Source of the DNA: Anoplopoma fimbria
Taxonomy: Eukaryota > Chordata > Actinopteri > Perciformes > Anoplopomatidae
DNA length: 64,000 bases
Direction of reading: 5' to 3'
NCBI RefSeq assembly: GCF_027596085.1
Contig: NC_072470.1
Location: forward strand, 3,151,034-3,215,033
The translations under genes and the position numbers were made by a program. The notes below the pieces were generated by a model that saw nothing but the letters and a program-made list of their open reading frames with translations, did no database searches and was not told where the DNA came from. Positions 1 to 17,800 of this stretch are shown here, one piece after another. How positions within the stretch are numbered: the stretch's first letter is position 1; each line of letters opens with the position of its first letter.

Positions 1-1010
1 GGATTTTAAACGTACCAACAGTTTCTGGTTCACTTTTCCAAAGCACCTTCCTCTCCCCTCTCCCCGTTTGTCCCCTTTTCCTCACAGTTGTTCTTTTTAA
101 ATTTGCGTTTCCGTCCATCCCCTTCATCTCTTCTATTCTGCACAAGTTGTGTGGTAGTCCTGCACATTCCAGCACTAAATGTCTGTAATTGTAAACATTA
201 AATGAGCTGGAGGTAAAATTAGAACTCAAGTTTTGTGTATTTTAATTCCTGAAGCAAGCTGAGAAATAAGTGACAGTAACTGGCAGCAGTAGACTGTGAT
301 TGTCCTGGGCGTCTCGTGATGTGAATCTGTACAATATCTTGTATGACTGAGAAGCAGGGTATCGTTGAAAAAAGAGCATGCATGGTTACATACTAACATT
401 CCTCTTTAAAAACATGTGAAACACATGTTGTCTTGCATGACTGACCCCGGCATTCCTTACGTTAAAGAAGATGCATCGTTTGTCTCTATGTCTTCAAAGT
501 CTGCCTGAATGTGCAGTTATAAAGATATTTAAGCCAATTTAAAGTTTATTCTTTATTATCTTATTCCCCCAAAGTATTTTTCATAGTTTTTTATTTTTGT
601 GAAATCTTGATTATGTCTTGTATCCTTCTTTACTTCCTTTTTACTTTCCTCCTCGACTTCCTTTTTATGTCCTTTTAAGTAGCCTCCATTCAAATAAAAG
701 GGCTGATTATTAATGACTAATTATTGGAAATCGGCTGTAAGGTAAACAATAAACAAGATAAACTGCAGCAGGAGCAAAGTCTCTCATTTATACAGCATTA
801 AATACATATTGTTAACCTTCTAAGTTTTGCTCCTAATTATGAGCATCTTGCTAATAAAGACACTGTAGTTCACCTCCTTTTGGGCGTTTTCATAGCAGTT
901 AGACTCCAGTTATTGTCCCTCAATGTGGTCAGATATGTTAACACACTCACCTTCCCCTTTCTTTCTTCTCCCCTCTCCCCTCCTTCTTTTCCTTTCCTCC
1001 ATGCCTCCAG
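1..1010 (+). other. als2: als2 intron (left edge of window)
   Basis: No exon is recognisable here. The stretch is AT-rich non-coding DNA that ends in a long C/T-rich tract (about 950-1008) and an acceptor CAG before the first als2 exon. It is presumably the intron preceding that exon. Earlier als2 exons (RCC1-like repeats, DH/PH) must lie upstream of the window. Confidence 0.6.
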
Positions 1011-6705
<5,695 letters not shown>

Positions 6706-9700
6706 CACGAGCGTGGCGTTACTTCCTGCTGTCCCAGGCTACTACCACAGCCGGCCAATCAGAGGGCCAGGATCAGCCAGGCGTCAGGATGACGGATGCG
6801 AGCAGCGGCCAATGTGAAGCAAAGGATCATATGAACAGGTTTTTGACTGAACTCCATCTGCTGCTGCTGAGACGGGACCTCCTCCTCCACACTTTTCCCC
6901 CTTTTAGTGACCTCTACCAGCTTCTTATCCGCTGATCATGAAGGTACACTTGTGAATATTGTCTGTGTTTTACTGCCAGAGATGAGCCACTTCATACCGT
7001 CCAGTTTAAACTGTCCACATCTGAAAAGACTGACTTCCTGTTGGAAATCCTGATGTATGTTACCTTGGAGGAAAATCAAGGTTCATACTAGTGTTTTTTT
7101 AGTGATAATGGGAGGGGTTTGCTCTCTGGTTCCTCAGCTCACAGACCTCTTTTTTTCTTCCTGCAGAAGAATCAGTTTTTCAGCATGAAAAACCACTTTT
7201 TGGCAAGAAAACATTCCTTTTTATCCTGCAGTGTTTGGGGTCATTTCCACCTCTTGTTATTCACCTGACACCTACATGAAGAAACGGACATAACAAGGAA
7301 ATAATCCTCATGAAAGCACGTCACTTTACTAGATTTACCAACTTTTTTTTATTATTTAGCGTCCCTGTCAGCAGAGACAACAGTATATTTATTTTCTAGT
7401 TTATCAAAAGAAAAGACCCCATGATGCGCACTGACTTGTTGGTTTAGCAAATTCACATCTGGTTAATTTCCCCACCTCACAGCTGCTTCCTTGAGCCTCT
7501 TTCTATGGGAACTGTAGGGGCTATAACACAGCAAGGTTTGCTTCTGTATAAAAAATGTAAACTGACTTGGCTATAACTCTAAATGATACTTATATTCTCC
7601 TGTTACACCATCTGACAGCAGAATAAAGTTAAAACCTAGTAAGTGGCTAAATTAGCCGTCTATTACACCATCTTTGTTTTCAACCAGACAGATCGTCACC
7701 ATGACAACACTTTAAAGGTAAATCAATGTGTCTGTTGACTTGAAAGCACATACATTTTCCAAATGGACTCTTAAAGTTTCATGGTAGTTTAGTTCCCCAG
7801 CTTGAACAGAAACTATGACGAAGGCTTTAATGCAAAAGTAGGCTGAGAGAAAGCTTTGCAAGAACTCCGAGCCAAAGTGAGCAGAAAGATGCTTTTAATG
7901 TAATAAATACTGACACAGGTCTGCACAATCAAAAAAAAGTATCCTAGTCCTAAATGTTTTGTTCTTTCTAAACATTATAACTGTTTGGTAATAATTATGC
8001 ATCTAAAAAGTGTTTATTTTATAGAATGCAAAATTATCCTTCTCAAGTTAAATAAACCATTTACAGTAAATGCAATGTCAGTCGACTGAAAACCGGGCGG
8101 TTTTGGAGATGCATGTTTGTTTTTACAGGACATGCTTCTCCTCTTAGCTATCAAATCTTGGTTTGTAATGTTTTGAAATGCAATCATCAGTATACTTTTG
8201 TCTTTTTTTAACAGTTGGGACAGAACTGCAGGTTCCCTTTCAGAGATCATCTTTATTTTCACTGACATCCAATAGAAAATGACTTTTTGGGAGCTGAAAT
8301 AATCTTTGTATTAACTGTATTGTTGTGAATAACAGTGTTCATTGCATGCAGGCAGGGAGAGAAGTCAGCACATGAAACCAACCACCATATGAAGGTTTTA
8401 CTACACCTGTAAAATAATCAGTGGTAAAACTTTGCTTAATATTGGATTTTTCCTCCTGCAAGTGTTTTTTCAGCAGAGATTCAGGCGGTAGGCTTAATGT
8501 AAACACTGTTTTTATAGATGTGATGTTCAAAGCTGATTCTCTGCGCCATCTGTTAACACTAACTGTTCTTTTTTTAAACCATTTACAGCACTAACTGTCA
8601 GACATTGTTGCTTATTTGTTAGTTGCGTCACACATGCCAGTTTATAAAGGGCTTAAGAGAGGATTCAGAGGATGATCAAGCCTTTTTTTTTTTTTAATAT
8701 CATGGCTTTTGTTTTTCTCAAATGGTTTAACAATAGAAAAGCCTGTGGATCAGAAGCCTCTTTTTGTTAGGGACTAAATTTAGGCTGCTGTGTTTCCCCT
8801 GCAGGATTTTGGAAATCTAGCAACATAAAATAGGTGTCAAATGTTTAGAATTTAATGATGCTGTCGTTGAACGTGCTCTTTGGCTGTAAAATCAAAACTG
8901 ATATTTGGTTTTATTTGGAAATGTTGGGTAAAGGTCACACACAAATCATTACAACTGTTATGAAATGCTGTGAAATCAAACAGATATTATCCCCCCACAT
9001 AGTGTATAGGCCTCTCTCACACTTTTATGACTTTAAAAAAACGATTGTAATAACGCTCTTCCATCTCTGGTTATGAGCTCTTGTTACTGCTGAGACCGTA
9101 TGTGCCTGACACGCAATATTGTCTTTGTAACTAAGGAGTTCATTCCCAAAACGCTTTGGACACACTTGAAGCAATGATAAAACATTCTCCTGGTATAACA
9201 TAATTTTGTTGACCAGAGGCTTTAAGTTTTTCTGCAGTTCTTTGACTGACAAAAAGCTTCCTGTTCAGTGAGTCGATGTGATTGTGATTCATGATTCAAC
9301 TACTTTGTCGTGTAACTAAAGTTCCTTAACGGTTTCTTATGACGCTTAAAACAAAAAGACAAAGTGGTAAATTCAACACAACAGACCTGCAAACCAAACA
9401 ATTTTTCTAACGGTTGTTCCTTAACTGACTGACTCACTTACATGAAGTGGTATTTTAATTCCAAACTGAATGGTTATTAAAAACAAACTGAAGATAATGT
9501 TCATAAGCTCACGTTGGGTTTCCCGTCCTCAACACTTGTTTACTATGAAAACACCCCACAGGCTGTTGCATTGTGTGTTAAAATGACTGTTTTGTCAATG
9601 GACTTTGGTGTTATCAGTCAACATTTTGTGATTCAGCTGGCTGACATGAGTCCCACCTGTGTGTGTCTTTTACATGATGTCAAATGTATTGTACCTTTAA

Positions 9701-9740
9701 ATAATGACAGATGGCAATAAACTTATTTGATGGACATTGC
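6706..9740 (+). other. als2: als2 3' untranslated region and downstream sequence
   Basis: No coding signal follows the stop at 6703-6705. AATAAA hexamers occur at 7622-7627 and 9716-9721. Either could end the als2 transcript, giving a 3' UTR of about 0.9 or 3.0 kb. AT-rich sequence with short open frames on both strands shows no recognisable protein. Confidence 0.55.
9716..9721 (+). terminator. als2: candidate distal polyadenylation signal of als2
   Basis: Canonical AATAAA, with T/G-rich DNA following within about 100 bases. Which of the two AATAAA hexamers (7622 or 9716) is used cannot be decided from sequence alone. Confidence 0.4.
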
Positions 9741-10699
9741 TACTGTAATGCAAAAGTTTCTGCTTCCAGCTTCTCAAATATGAGGATTTGTTGCTTCTCT
9801 CTGTTTTATGTGTGTAAACTGAACATTTTTTTGTGTTTTTGGAGTATTTTCTTTGATTTTGATAGACTAAACGATCAAATATTGATACTTTGATTGTAGA
9901 AGAACCACAAAAAGAGCCACATCTTCTCCAACAGCAGCTGAAACGGACCAGTTTTTAACGCCACAGTAAGAGTTTTGTCTTCTTTACCCTTTTTACATGT
10001 TTAAAACTTTAGAAGACAAGTCAAAACTGAACTGAATACATCAATAAACGAGTGTCAAAGTGGATATTTTACTTTTAATTGCTGATGTTTCTTTTGCAGG
10101 TCGTGAGGAGCTCTGGTGTTAAACTGACAAATCCCCTCAGTGTTGCTCTTTTTTGAGACTTGGGGATGAGACTTAGCCAATAAAGACATATTTTCATCAA
10201 GTGCAAAGAGATAATCTAAGTGTTTTGGGTACAATAAAGCATTTTAGGACTTTTTCAGATGGTGGGAGGGAACATTTTTGTGTAATTCTTTGGGAATAAG
10301 ATTAAGAATCAGGAGATTAGCCCCATTCCTGATAATTTTTTAGGTTTGAGTAAGGAGACTTAAATATGTGTGATTATTATCTGATGTCCACTCCATTACC
10401 TCCAGCTGTTAATACAGTTTATCATATATTTTAATTACTGACTAAAGTCTTAATACAACCTTTAAATCACAAATCTACCTAACTTTGTCTCCGTCCTAAA
10501 ACTAAAAGCATTTCTCTAAACTGTGAGCACAAAACACTGAAGAGTCTTCATCATCTTTAAGCCTTCCTCCTGACACCTAAACTCTCTCCTTCCTCTCAAC
10601 GCAGCTCCTCCTGCGTGCCATTGAAAGCTAAGAAGATTTGGTAGCTCCGCAGCAACCAGCCAGCCGGTGAGGGAGGAACCGGCTTCCGGTGGCCAGAGG
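9741..10699. other. als2-mpp4 intergenic spacer
   Basis: No protein-coding feature was recognised. A possible two-exon non-coding transcript could be drawn: donor GTAAGA at 9966, acceptor CTTTTGCAG ending at 10099, and AATAAA at 10179-10184. Only splice-site look-alikes support it. Confidence 0.4.
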
Positions 10700-10860
10700 C
10701 AGGCGGCTCACTTGCCTGGGATTAAGTGGGATCGGGGGAGATTACAGCCCTCTCTCTCTCCCTCTCGCTCCCTGCAGCTCGATGAAAGTGTAGTGCTCCG
10801 TCCAGTCTCCTGGGAATATTTCCCCACCATATAAACACCTTTTCCTGCAAGTGTTGTTGC
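10700..10860 (+). promoter_or_regulatory. mpp4: putative mpp4 promoter with CRX/OTX-like sites and TATA-like box
   Basis: A GC-richer stretch upstream of the first untranslated exon contains GGGATTAAG at 10718-10726 and GAGATTACA at 10738-10746. Both carry the GATTA core (reverse TAATC) bound by CRX/OTX homeoproteins. An ATATAAAC element at about 10829-10836 would place the start site near 10860. mpp4 is known as a photoreceptor gene and CRX drives such genes, so the match makes sense. The assignment is inferred from motifs and position only. Confidence 0.4.
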
Positions 10861-10921
10861 TGAAACCTGCAGGAGCTGCAGGATAAAAGCTTGTGGCATC
10901 CTCAAGGATTCAGATTGAAAG
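10861..10921 (+). other. mpp4: putative mpp4 untranslated first exon
   Basis: The 3' end is defined by a good donor (AAAG|GTAAGA at 10922). The next acceptor (CACTTTTCCAG, ending 11758) opens the exon carrying the start codon at 11824, so exon 2 has about 65 bases of leader. The 5' end is an estimate from the TATA-like box. Confidence 0.4.
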
Positions 10922-11823
10922 GTAAGATGCTTTTTTGAAAAGGGAAGGGCTTGAAGGAAGGCCACAGGGATCATCCCCTCCTACTTTATTAGTAGCCTCT
11001 TGAGGAGCTCCTCCTGTTTTATTTATTGCTTTAGCAGTTTTTACTTAAATACATCACATGTCTTTCCAATATGACTGTGATGGTCTATTTAGAGTCATGA
11101 TTAAGGATATAGATCACCCTAATTTGTCTGTCAGTGTCTTTTATTATTGTAAAATTGACCTAATGTTTGTTAGAATTACATCCCAGCTGAGTTATTAACT
11201 AAAAAAAGAACACTTTTAATTAATACTGGTCTTTGCTTTCCTGTAATGGTTCACCAGCCAGAGATTAGGGTCTGCACATCTCTGTGTTGACACCAGCGTT
11301 GCTCTTACGAGCAGCTGTCAAGTGTGCCATTAACCCCTGACCCTCGTTCACACTAACCTCTAATGTGGCTGTGACTTCAACTCAATACCTGACCTCATCG
11401 TCTCTCTACATGTTAGTTGGTTTTGGTAAATAAAAAATAAAGAATATACTGTATTATTTGCTCATTTTACAGCCATATCTTGTAGAGGTTTTCATTATTT
11501 TGTTTTATATTGTTTGTACAGCGTGCACACAAAAAAGTTACGTTTTCTTCAATTACATTACCACAAACACAAAGAACTTGGGAGATTTGGAAGAAACAGG
11601 GTAACATACATAATTATTGTCGTCATCAATTTATCTGCTGATTATTCTTTTATATATATACTGTATTTTTCCCCCACTATTTCTGCTCGAATAATGATAA
11701 CAATTAATCGAAGTAAAAATAAATGACGGTGTTTGTTGTGTTTCCTTCACTTTTCCAGGTTTTTCTCGGCCCTTGTAAGCATTCAGCGGTTGGTTGGGGT
11801 CAAAGGTCGGGGGTCCAGTGACC

Positions 11824-14800
11824 ATGAGGCAGGCGGTGGAGGCTCAGGTGTTGAACCCCCACTGTGAACTTGGAGAACACGGTCAGTAGGAGACATTTTA
11901 TTACGTTAATATGCCAGCTCTTATATTCACACTCTTAATAATCCACTGGTGTGCTTCAGGCCTGCGTCAGATCTTGAGTGATGTTATCCAGGAGGTAAGG
12001 CGGTCGGTGAATCAGGACATCGACGGAGCAGAGATCCTCCACAGTCTGCTGAACGCATCCTGGCTGCAGTCGCTGCTCAAGGTCTGAAAAACAAACTTAT
12101 TCTAGTGACTGTTTTCATGTTTCAAATCCGTCCGCCTTCAAACTTCTTAAATACTCACTGAAACATACTGTACCTGCTTTTGTTGTTTAAGTTGTAATCA
12201 TTTGATAACACTGTCTTCAGGTTTATGAGTGTCTTCAAAGGTACCTGAGAGATTCTCCAGCACCAGCTCTGGACTACGCTTCAGGACTTTCACTTCAGGT
12301 TACATTTAAGATTATGTATTAATTATAATTTGTTGCTCGTATTAATTTCGTTAAAGTCTCTTTTTTATGATGGATATGTGTTTTTTTGTTGTTGTGTAGT
12401 TGCTGATCGACATCAGAGGGTTGCAGAGTGGCTCTGAAGAGGCCAAAGAGCTCTACAGCCTCCTGAGACAGCCGCACCTGCAGGTAAAAAGTATTAAGAT
12501 AAGATAATCCTTTATTAGTCCTGCAGCGGGGAAATGTATAGCAATATAACTTTATTTCTGTATCATCTACAGGCAGGGTTCCTGTCAGCATTATACTTTG
12601 CTAAATTGACAAAATGATAAGTCAGACTTATAGATGAGACAAAAACAAATGCAATCAAAGCTACGTTGTTAATTTTACTACCAGCGCAGCAGATTTAAAA
12701 AAAATAAAACCCTGTTTGATCTTCATGTTTTGCAGGCTCTTCTCTCAGCTCATGATACGGTGGCCCAGAGGGACTATGAGCCGGTGCTGCCACCGATGCC
12801 AGACGACCTGCCGGACGACGAGGAGGCCACCAGGATCGTCTGCCTGGTCAAGAACAAACAGCCACTGGTGAGCTACACAGCTAGAATCCCTCTCAGTAAT
12901 CATTTTAAATATATAAAAATATAAAAACAAACATTTCAGAAGAGCTTTGATGGAGTCCATGTATATGGTTGGATGCAGAAGACTCAAAGGGTTTTTGCAC
13001 ATAAAACCAGAATGTAATGTTTTGTGCCTAATAAATCAAGCAGCTGACTACATCCAACAGAGACCAGATTGAATTTTATAATCTCTCATTTCAGTAATTG
13101 TCTGTTAATGCTACAGATCTCCTAACAGCAGAAACCACTGAAAAATAAGGATTTTTTAAGAAAAACAAAATAGTTTGGAGACATCTGTCTCTCATTTATA
13201 ATCAAAGTACTTATATGTTAGTCTTTTGGGTCTTTTATTGTGCAGCTCTTTAAAGAGAAAAGTATTGATATTATTGTGAGAATGATAAGAGATGATCAAT
13301 GAAGCTTCAGTCCTACTTCCCCTCTGCCTTTGAGTGATCATTTTGTCTCACAGCTCCGCGACCACCAGAGAGTCGGGCTGCTCAGTGCATCCTCCTCTGG
13401 TCCGAGGAGCTCCAGAGGGAGGATCCGCAGTCACTGGGACACCCTGAGGCGTCTGACCCAGCAGAGGCTCCTCCGAGGCCACAGTCCTGCTGCGGGGAGC
13501 CTGAACCCGTTGTGGTGTAGCGTTCGCCGAGGCAGCTACCCGCAGAGTGAACCACTGTGTCACTCAGCATCAGCTCGGCCGTTTCCTCCGACTCGCTATA
13601 AGCCGATGAGTAACTGTCAGACGTGCTGTAGCAAACCGGTGAGCCGGTGTAGAGTTTGTTACTCCGACCTGCTCTGGGAGCAAAGCCTGAACCGCTCAGC
13701 GCCGTCGGTCTACAGCTCGGTAATGATTGGTAAGGAAAAGACCCATCATCTGCCATCCGTCTTCCTCCATCATTCATCACACCTACCCGTGGGTTTTCAT
13801 GGATTAATAATGTCTGTTCTTTTCATTGGAGACAACATCATGGAAGAGCTGGACAGTGGAGATGAAGATGAAGCAGGAGAGTCCAGAAACGCCCAGTCAC
13901 CGCTTCCCTCAGGCCGGCGGTGGACCATGTCTCCCCGTGTCTCGCCGTCCCTTACTACTCTACCGACTACCTCCACTCAGGTCTTCCCCCAAGGCTTAGA
14001 AGCCAAAGCCCTCGCATCCACACCGCTCCCCCGAGCCCCATGCGTCCTCGCCGCGCAGTAGATTTACCCCCCGTGGAGCTCGCCAAGCAGGAGAGTCTGG
14101 ACGAGCTGAGGACGTCGGTCCAGCTGGCCGCCTGCTCCATGGAGAGCAGCACCAAAGACATCAAGCTCCTCGGGGAGAAGATGGCGGCGGCGACTGAGCG
14201 CATGTCAGAGACGGTCCAGGACAACTCCCAGGCCTTGGCCCTCCTCACTCAGGTGGTGGACCGGCTGCAGACGCTCCTCGTCTCCACCAAGACTGAAATC
14301 CACCGCCCGAAACCTGCTGAGCAAGACGGCAAACCCAAGAAAACTCCAAAGCCATCGCTGACGCATCAATCCGGATGTTCCTTCCCCTCACTTCCGTCCT
14401 CCTCCTCCAGCTCCCTCTGCAGCTCCCTGGACGCCACCTCCACCTCTCATGGGACCAGCTGTCTCTCTGTTTCCTGCCGTGGCTCCCCCCACACGTCCAT
14501 GAAAACCAAGAACACCCCGTCGCCGCAGAAGAAGCACGCCGAGCTTCAATCGCCCAAGCGCCTTCTAACCAACGGACTGCTGGATGAGTCCAAGAAGACA
14601 TCACACACTGCGAAGGGAGGTCGCTCAAACCAGCGGAAGAAGAGGAGGAGGAAGGCGACATGAGAAGCAGAAGAGTGTCCAAAGAGTGGACTTCTTGGGT
14701 CCTTTCAAGCCGTCTCCTCAGAGAAGCTGATCTGCAAGCGAACATGGTGGTAGCTGACATTTATAACGTCCTTTTTGTTGCATTTCTCAACATCTTCTTC

Positions 14801-17800
14801 CGTCGTCTCGTGGATCATTTCATCCTGGAGACCCTCATTTCAGCACCTTCATCAGCGTTCATTTGTGTCGTTGTTACTTTGTCATGAATTAAACCCTTTA
14901 CAATCTCATCCTCAGGTCTTTACGTCCTGTCATGACTCCATCTGTGTGCTTCAGTTTGACCTTCACTCCACTTTACAGCAGCTTTTATTTATTCTCTGTT
15001 TTCATCTTTTCTGTTCCAGGGAGCGACTATAAAGAGGAATGAGAACACAGGAGAGATCTTTATTGCTCGGGTGATTCATGGAGGGCTGGCTGATCGAAGT
15101 GGTGAGCCTTTTGTCTCGAGTATAATGTCCTTAATCTACTGTACATCCCAGCTTTGTATAGTTAAATAGAGTTTGAAATGTATTTATGATATGTTGGTGA
15201 TATGATAAGGTAGAAACTGAGAGAGTACTGCCCTTAAAAACCTTTCTTTGGTTTTATTTAGCTGTACATTTTTCTGTTGGTTTAAAAATATATAAAGTAA
15301 CCACTTTTTGTAGACTTCGGAGATATTCAGACACTAAAAGAGTCAGTTTAAAGGTAACTATGTTAGAGGAAATGTGAACTTGACAGCGTTCCTTTAATTC
15401 AACTTTTATTTTTATTAATGTGTTTGTGTGTGTGTTTAGGTCTACTCCATGCAGGTGACAGGATCATAGAGGTGAATGGTTTTCCTGTGGACGGGTTGGA
15501 ACCTGAACAAGTCATCCAAGTTGTGGTACGTCATTTTTCCAGGCTACTAAAAATATTAAAGAAGTGTCCTGTCTGGTGATATCAATTTTCTGATAAGTCT
15601 ATGAGCCATTAATATCTGCTAATGAATCCATCTTGTTCCTTTACAACCAATCAGCAAGCGAGGTCGCAGGGCACCATCATGTTCAAGGTCATTCCCATCA
15701 CAGAGAGGCCGGTCCACAACCAGACGATGGTAAATCCTCCTCCATGCAAACATTAAAACACCAACATCTCCTCACATTAACTGAACTCCTCTGTGGTCAG
15801 CTCTACGTGAGGGTCATGGTGGACTATAGCCCCCAGCAGGACACGGCCATCCCCTGCGCCGACGCCGGTATGAACTTCAGGAAAGGCGACGTCCTGGAGA
15901 TCGTGGACCAGACGGATGCCCTCTGGTGGCAGGCCAAGAAACTGCCCAGCAACACGGCCTGTGCCGGCCTCATCCCCTCGGCCAGCCTGCTGAGACGGTA
16001 AAGAGAGTCCACTGGTTCTGTCAACGTGTTTCTCTTATTTATTGAGATAACATGAATTTAATATAAATGCTTGTCAGGTTGTCTACTACAGTAATTCACT
16101 TCTGCATTGCTGCTAAACAATATACTTTTTATTTTAAGGTGCTTTACTTTGAAAAATATTTCCTACAATCACTCATTTATTTAATTCAACAGAAGCTAAA
16201 CTTCTCAAATATTAAATGTTGCCTAAACACAAGCAGTTGTACAGTAACTTTTGATTTAAATCAGGAGTTACAGTATATAATCAATGAGTTTCTCACTTAA
16301 TTCTCTAATTTTGATAAGCAATAAATTGTTTGATTAATGAATCAAGTAGAAATGTACAACTTTTTTTTTTGTTTTAGTTTTTTTAATGATTGTGAATTGA
16401 GTATATTTGTATATTTTCCACTGTTGATCAGACAAACACTTAATTATGCTTTTTTTCATACTATTTTCTGACATTTCGTAGATTAATAGACTCGTTCAGC
16501 AGCAGCAATGTGACTTAAAAGATGATGATTAATATTTATAAAGTTGTAGTTTCTATTTTGTGTGCGTGTTGTAACAGGAAGCAGAAGGAGTTCTGGTGGT
16601 CTCAGCCTTATCATCCACACGCCTGCATGAAGACCTGTGAGTTCACATAAACATTCTTTGACTCAAAAGTCGTAACTTTTTCAGAAATGGCAGCTTCTCT
16701 ACAACCTGGTTTCACATTTGAGTTTTGTTTTGTTTCACCCCGCGCATACTGCAGTGAGCACTGTAGAGGAAGGTAAGCAGATTAAATATCATGTAGTTTA
16801 ACATTTAGCTTTAAAAATAACTGATTTATATGTTTTACGGATTTAATCCTCCATTTTTCACCCACAGAGGAAGACATGATGACCATCGATGATAAATGTG
16901 TCGAAGCAGGTAAAGCTCCATGTAATCTTTTATGTGCAAACTTGTTGTACCACCTTTTTTGCTGTCTTTGGTTTCTTGTGATTAATTCCCCTCCTGTGTT
17001 GTTTCATTTCTGTCAGACGAGGAGGCATTTGAATCTGGTAGGTAAGTCTTTGTTGATTTCATCTGGTTCAGACTCTGTGTTCAGTGTCACTCCGTCTCCC
17101 GTCGTTCATCTGAAACATTTCTTATTGTTTCTTTTCCAAATTCTCCGGCTGTCTGATTGGGAAATGTCAGACGAGCTCAAAGAAGGTGAGAAAACCTCAG
17201 TTGTGCTTTCAAACTTGGTCCATTGCATTACGGGAATTGTAGGATAGACTTTTATTGTCATGAAAACACTGTTCAGAAGGTTTTGCTGTTATTAAGAATA
17301 TTTTCTTGATTTGCTTTCATATGTTCCACTCTGCTTCTCTTCCACCAGAGGAGGATGACTTCTGCAGCAAACCTGAAGGGATCTACTTAGGTAGATCTGA
17401 AATCTCTGCACATTTATATATCAGTTATGTTTCTTATCAGAGTTTACATGAGTGCTACACACATCATGTACCATTTCTCAAACATTACCTTTTGTTTTGT
17501 CTCTCAGCTGGCTTCAGGCGCAGCATCCGTCTGTGTCGGCGGCGCTCTCACAGCATCACCCGGCCGTCCTGCCATACCCGCTGCCCCAGCAGCTGCTCCA
17601 GCTCCCTCATCAGCCCCTACGAGGATGTGGTGCGCTACCAGCGTCACCCGCAGGACGCACACCGCCTCATCGCCCTCTTAGGTAGAGTTTAGCGGTCTCA
17701 TTTAATTCTTACTAAAAGTGTTTATACATAAAAAATCATTTCATTTATCAAATTCAGTGGGATTCAATTAATTATTAGAAGTTTTCCTCTTTTTCTCAGG

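Noticed and set aside
13382..13780. 132-residue Ser-rich open frame on the minus strand
   Set aside because: It lies opposite the better-supported plus-strand frame, has low complexity, and has no fitting splice context.
15440..15525. Possible separate PDZ gene
   Set aside because: The exon joins in frame with 15,101 and 15,655 as the mpp4 PDZ domain.
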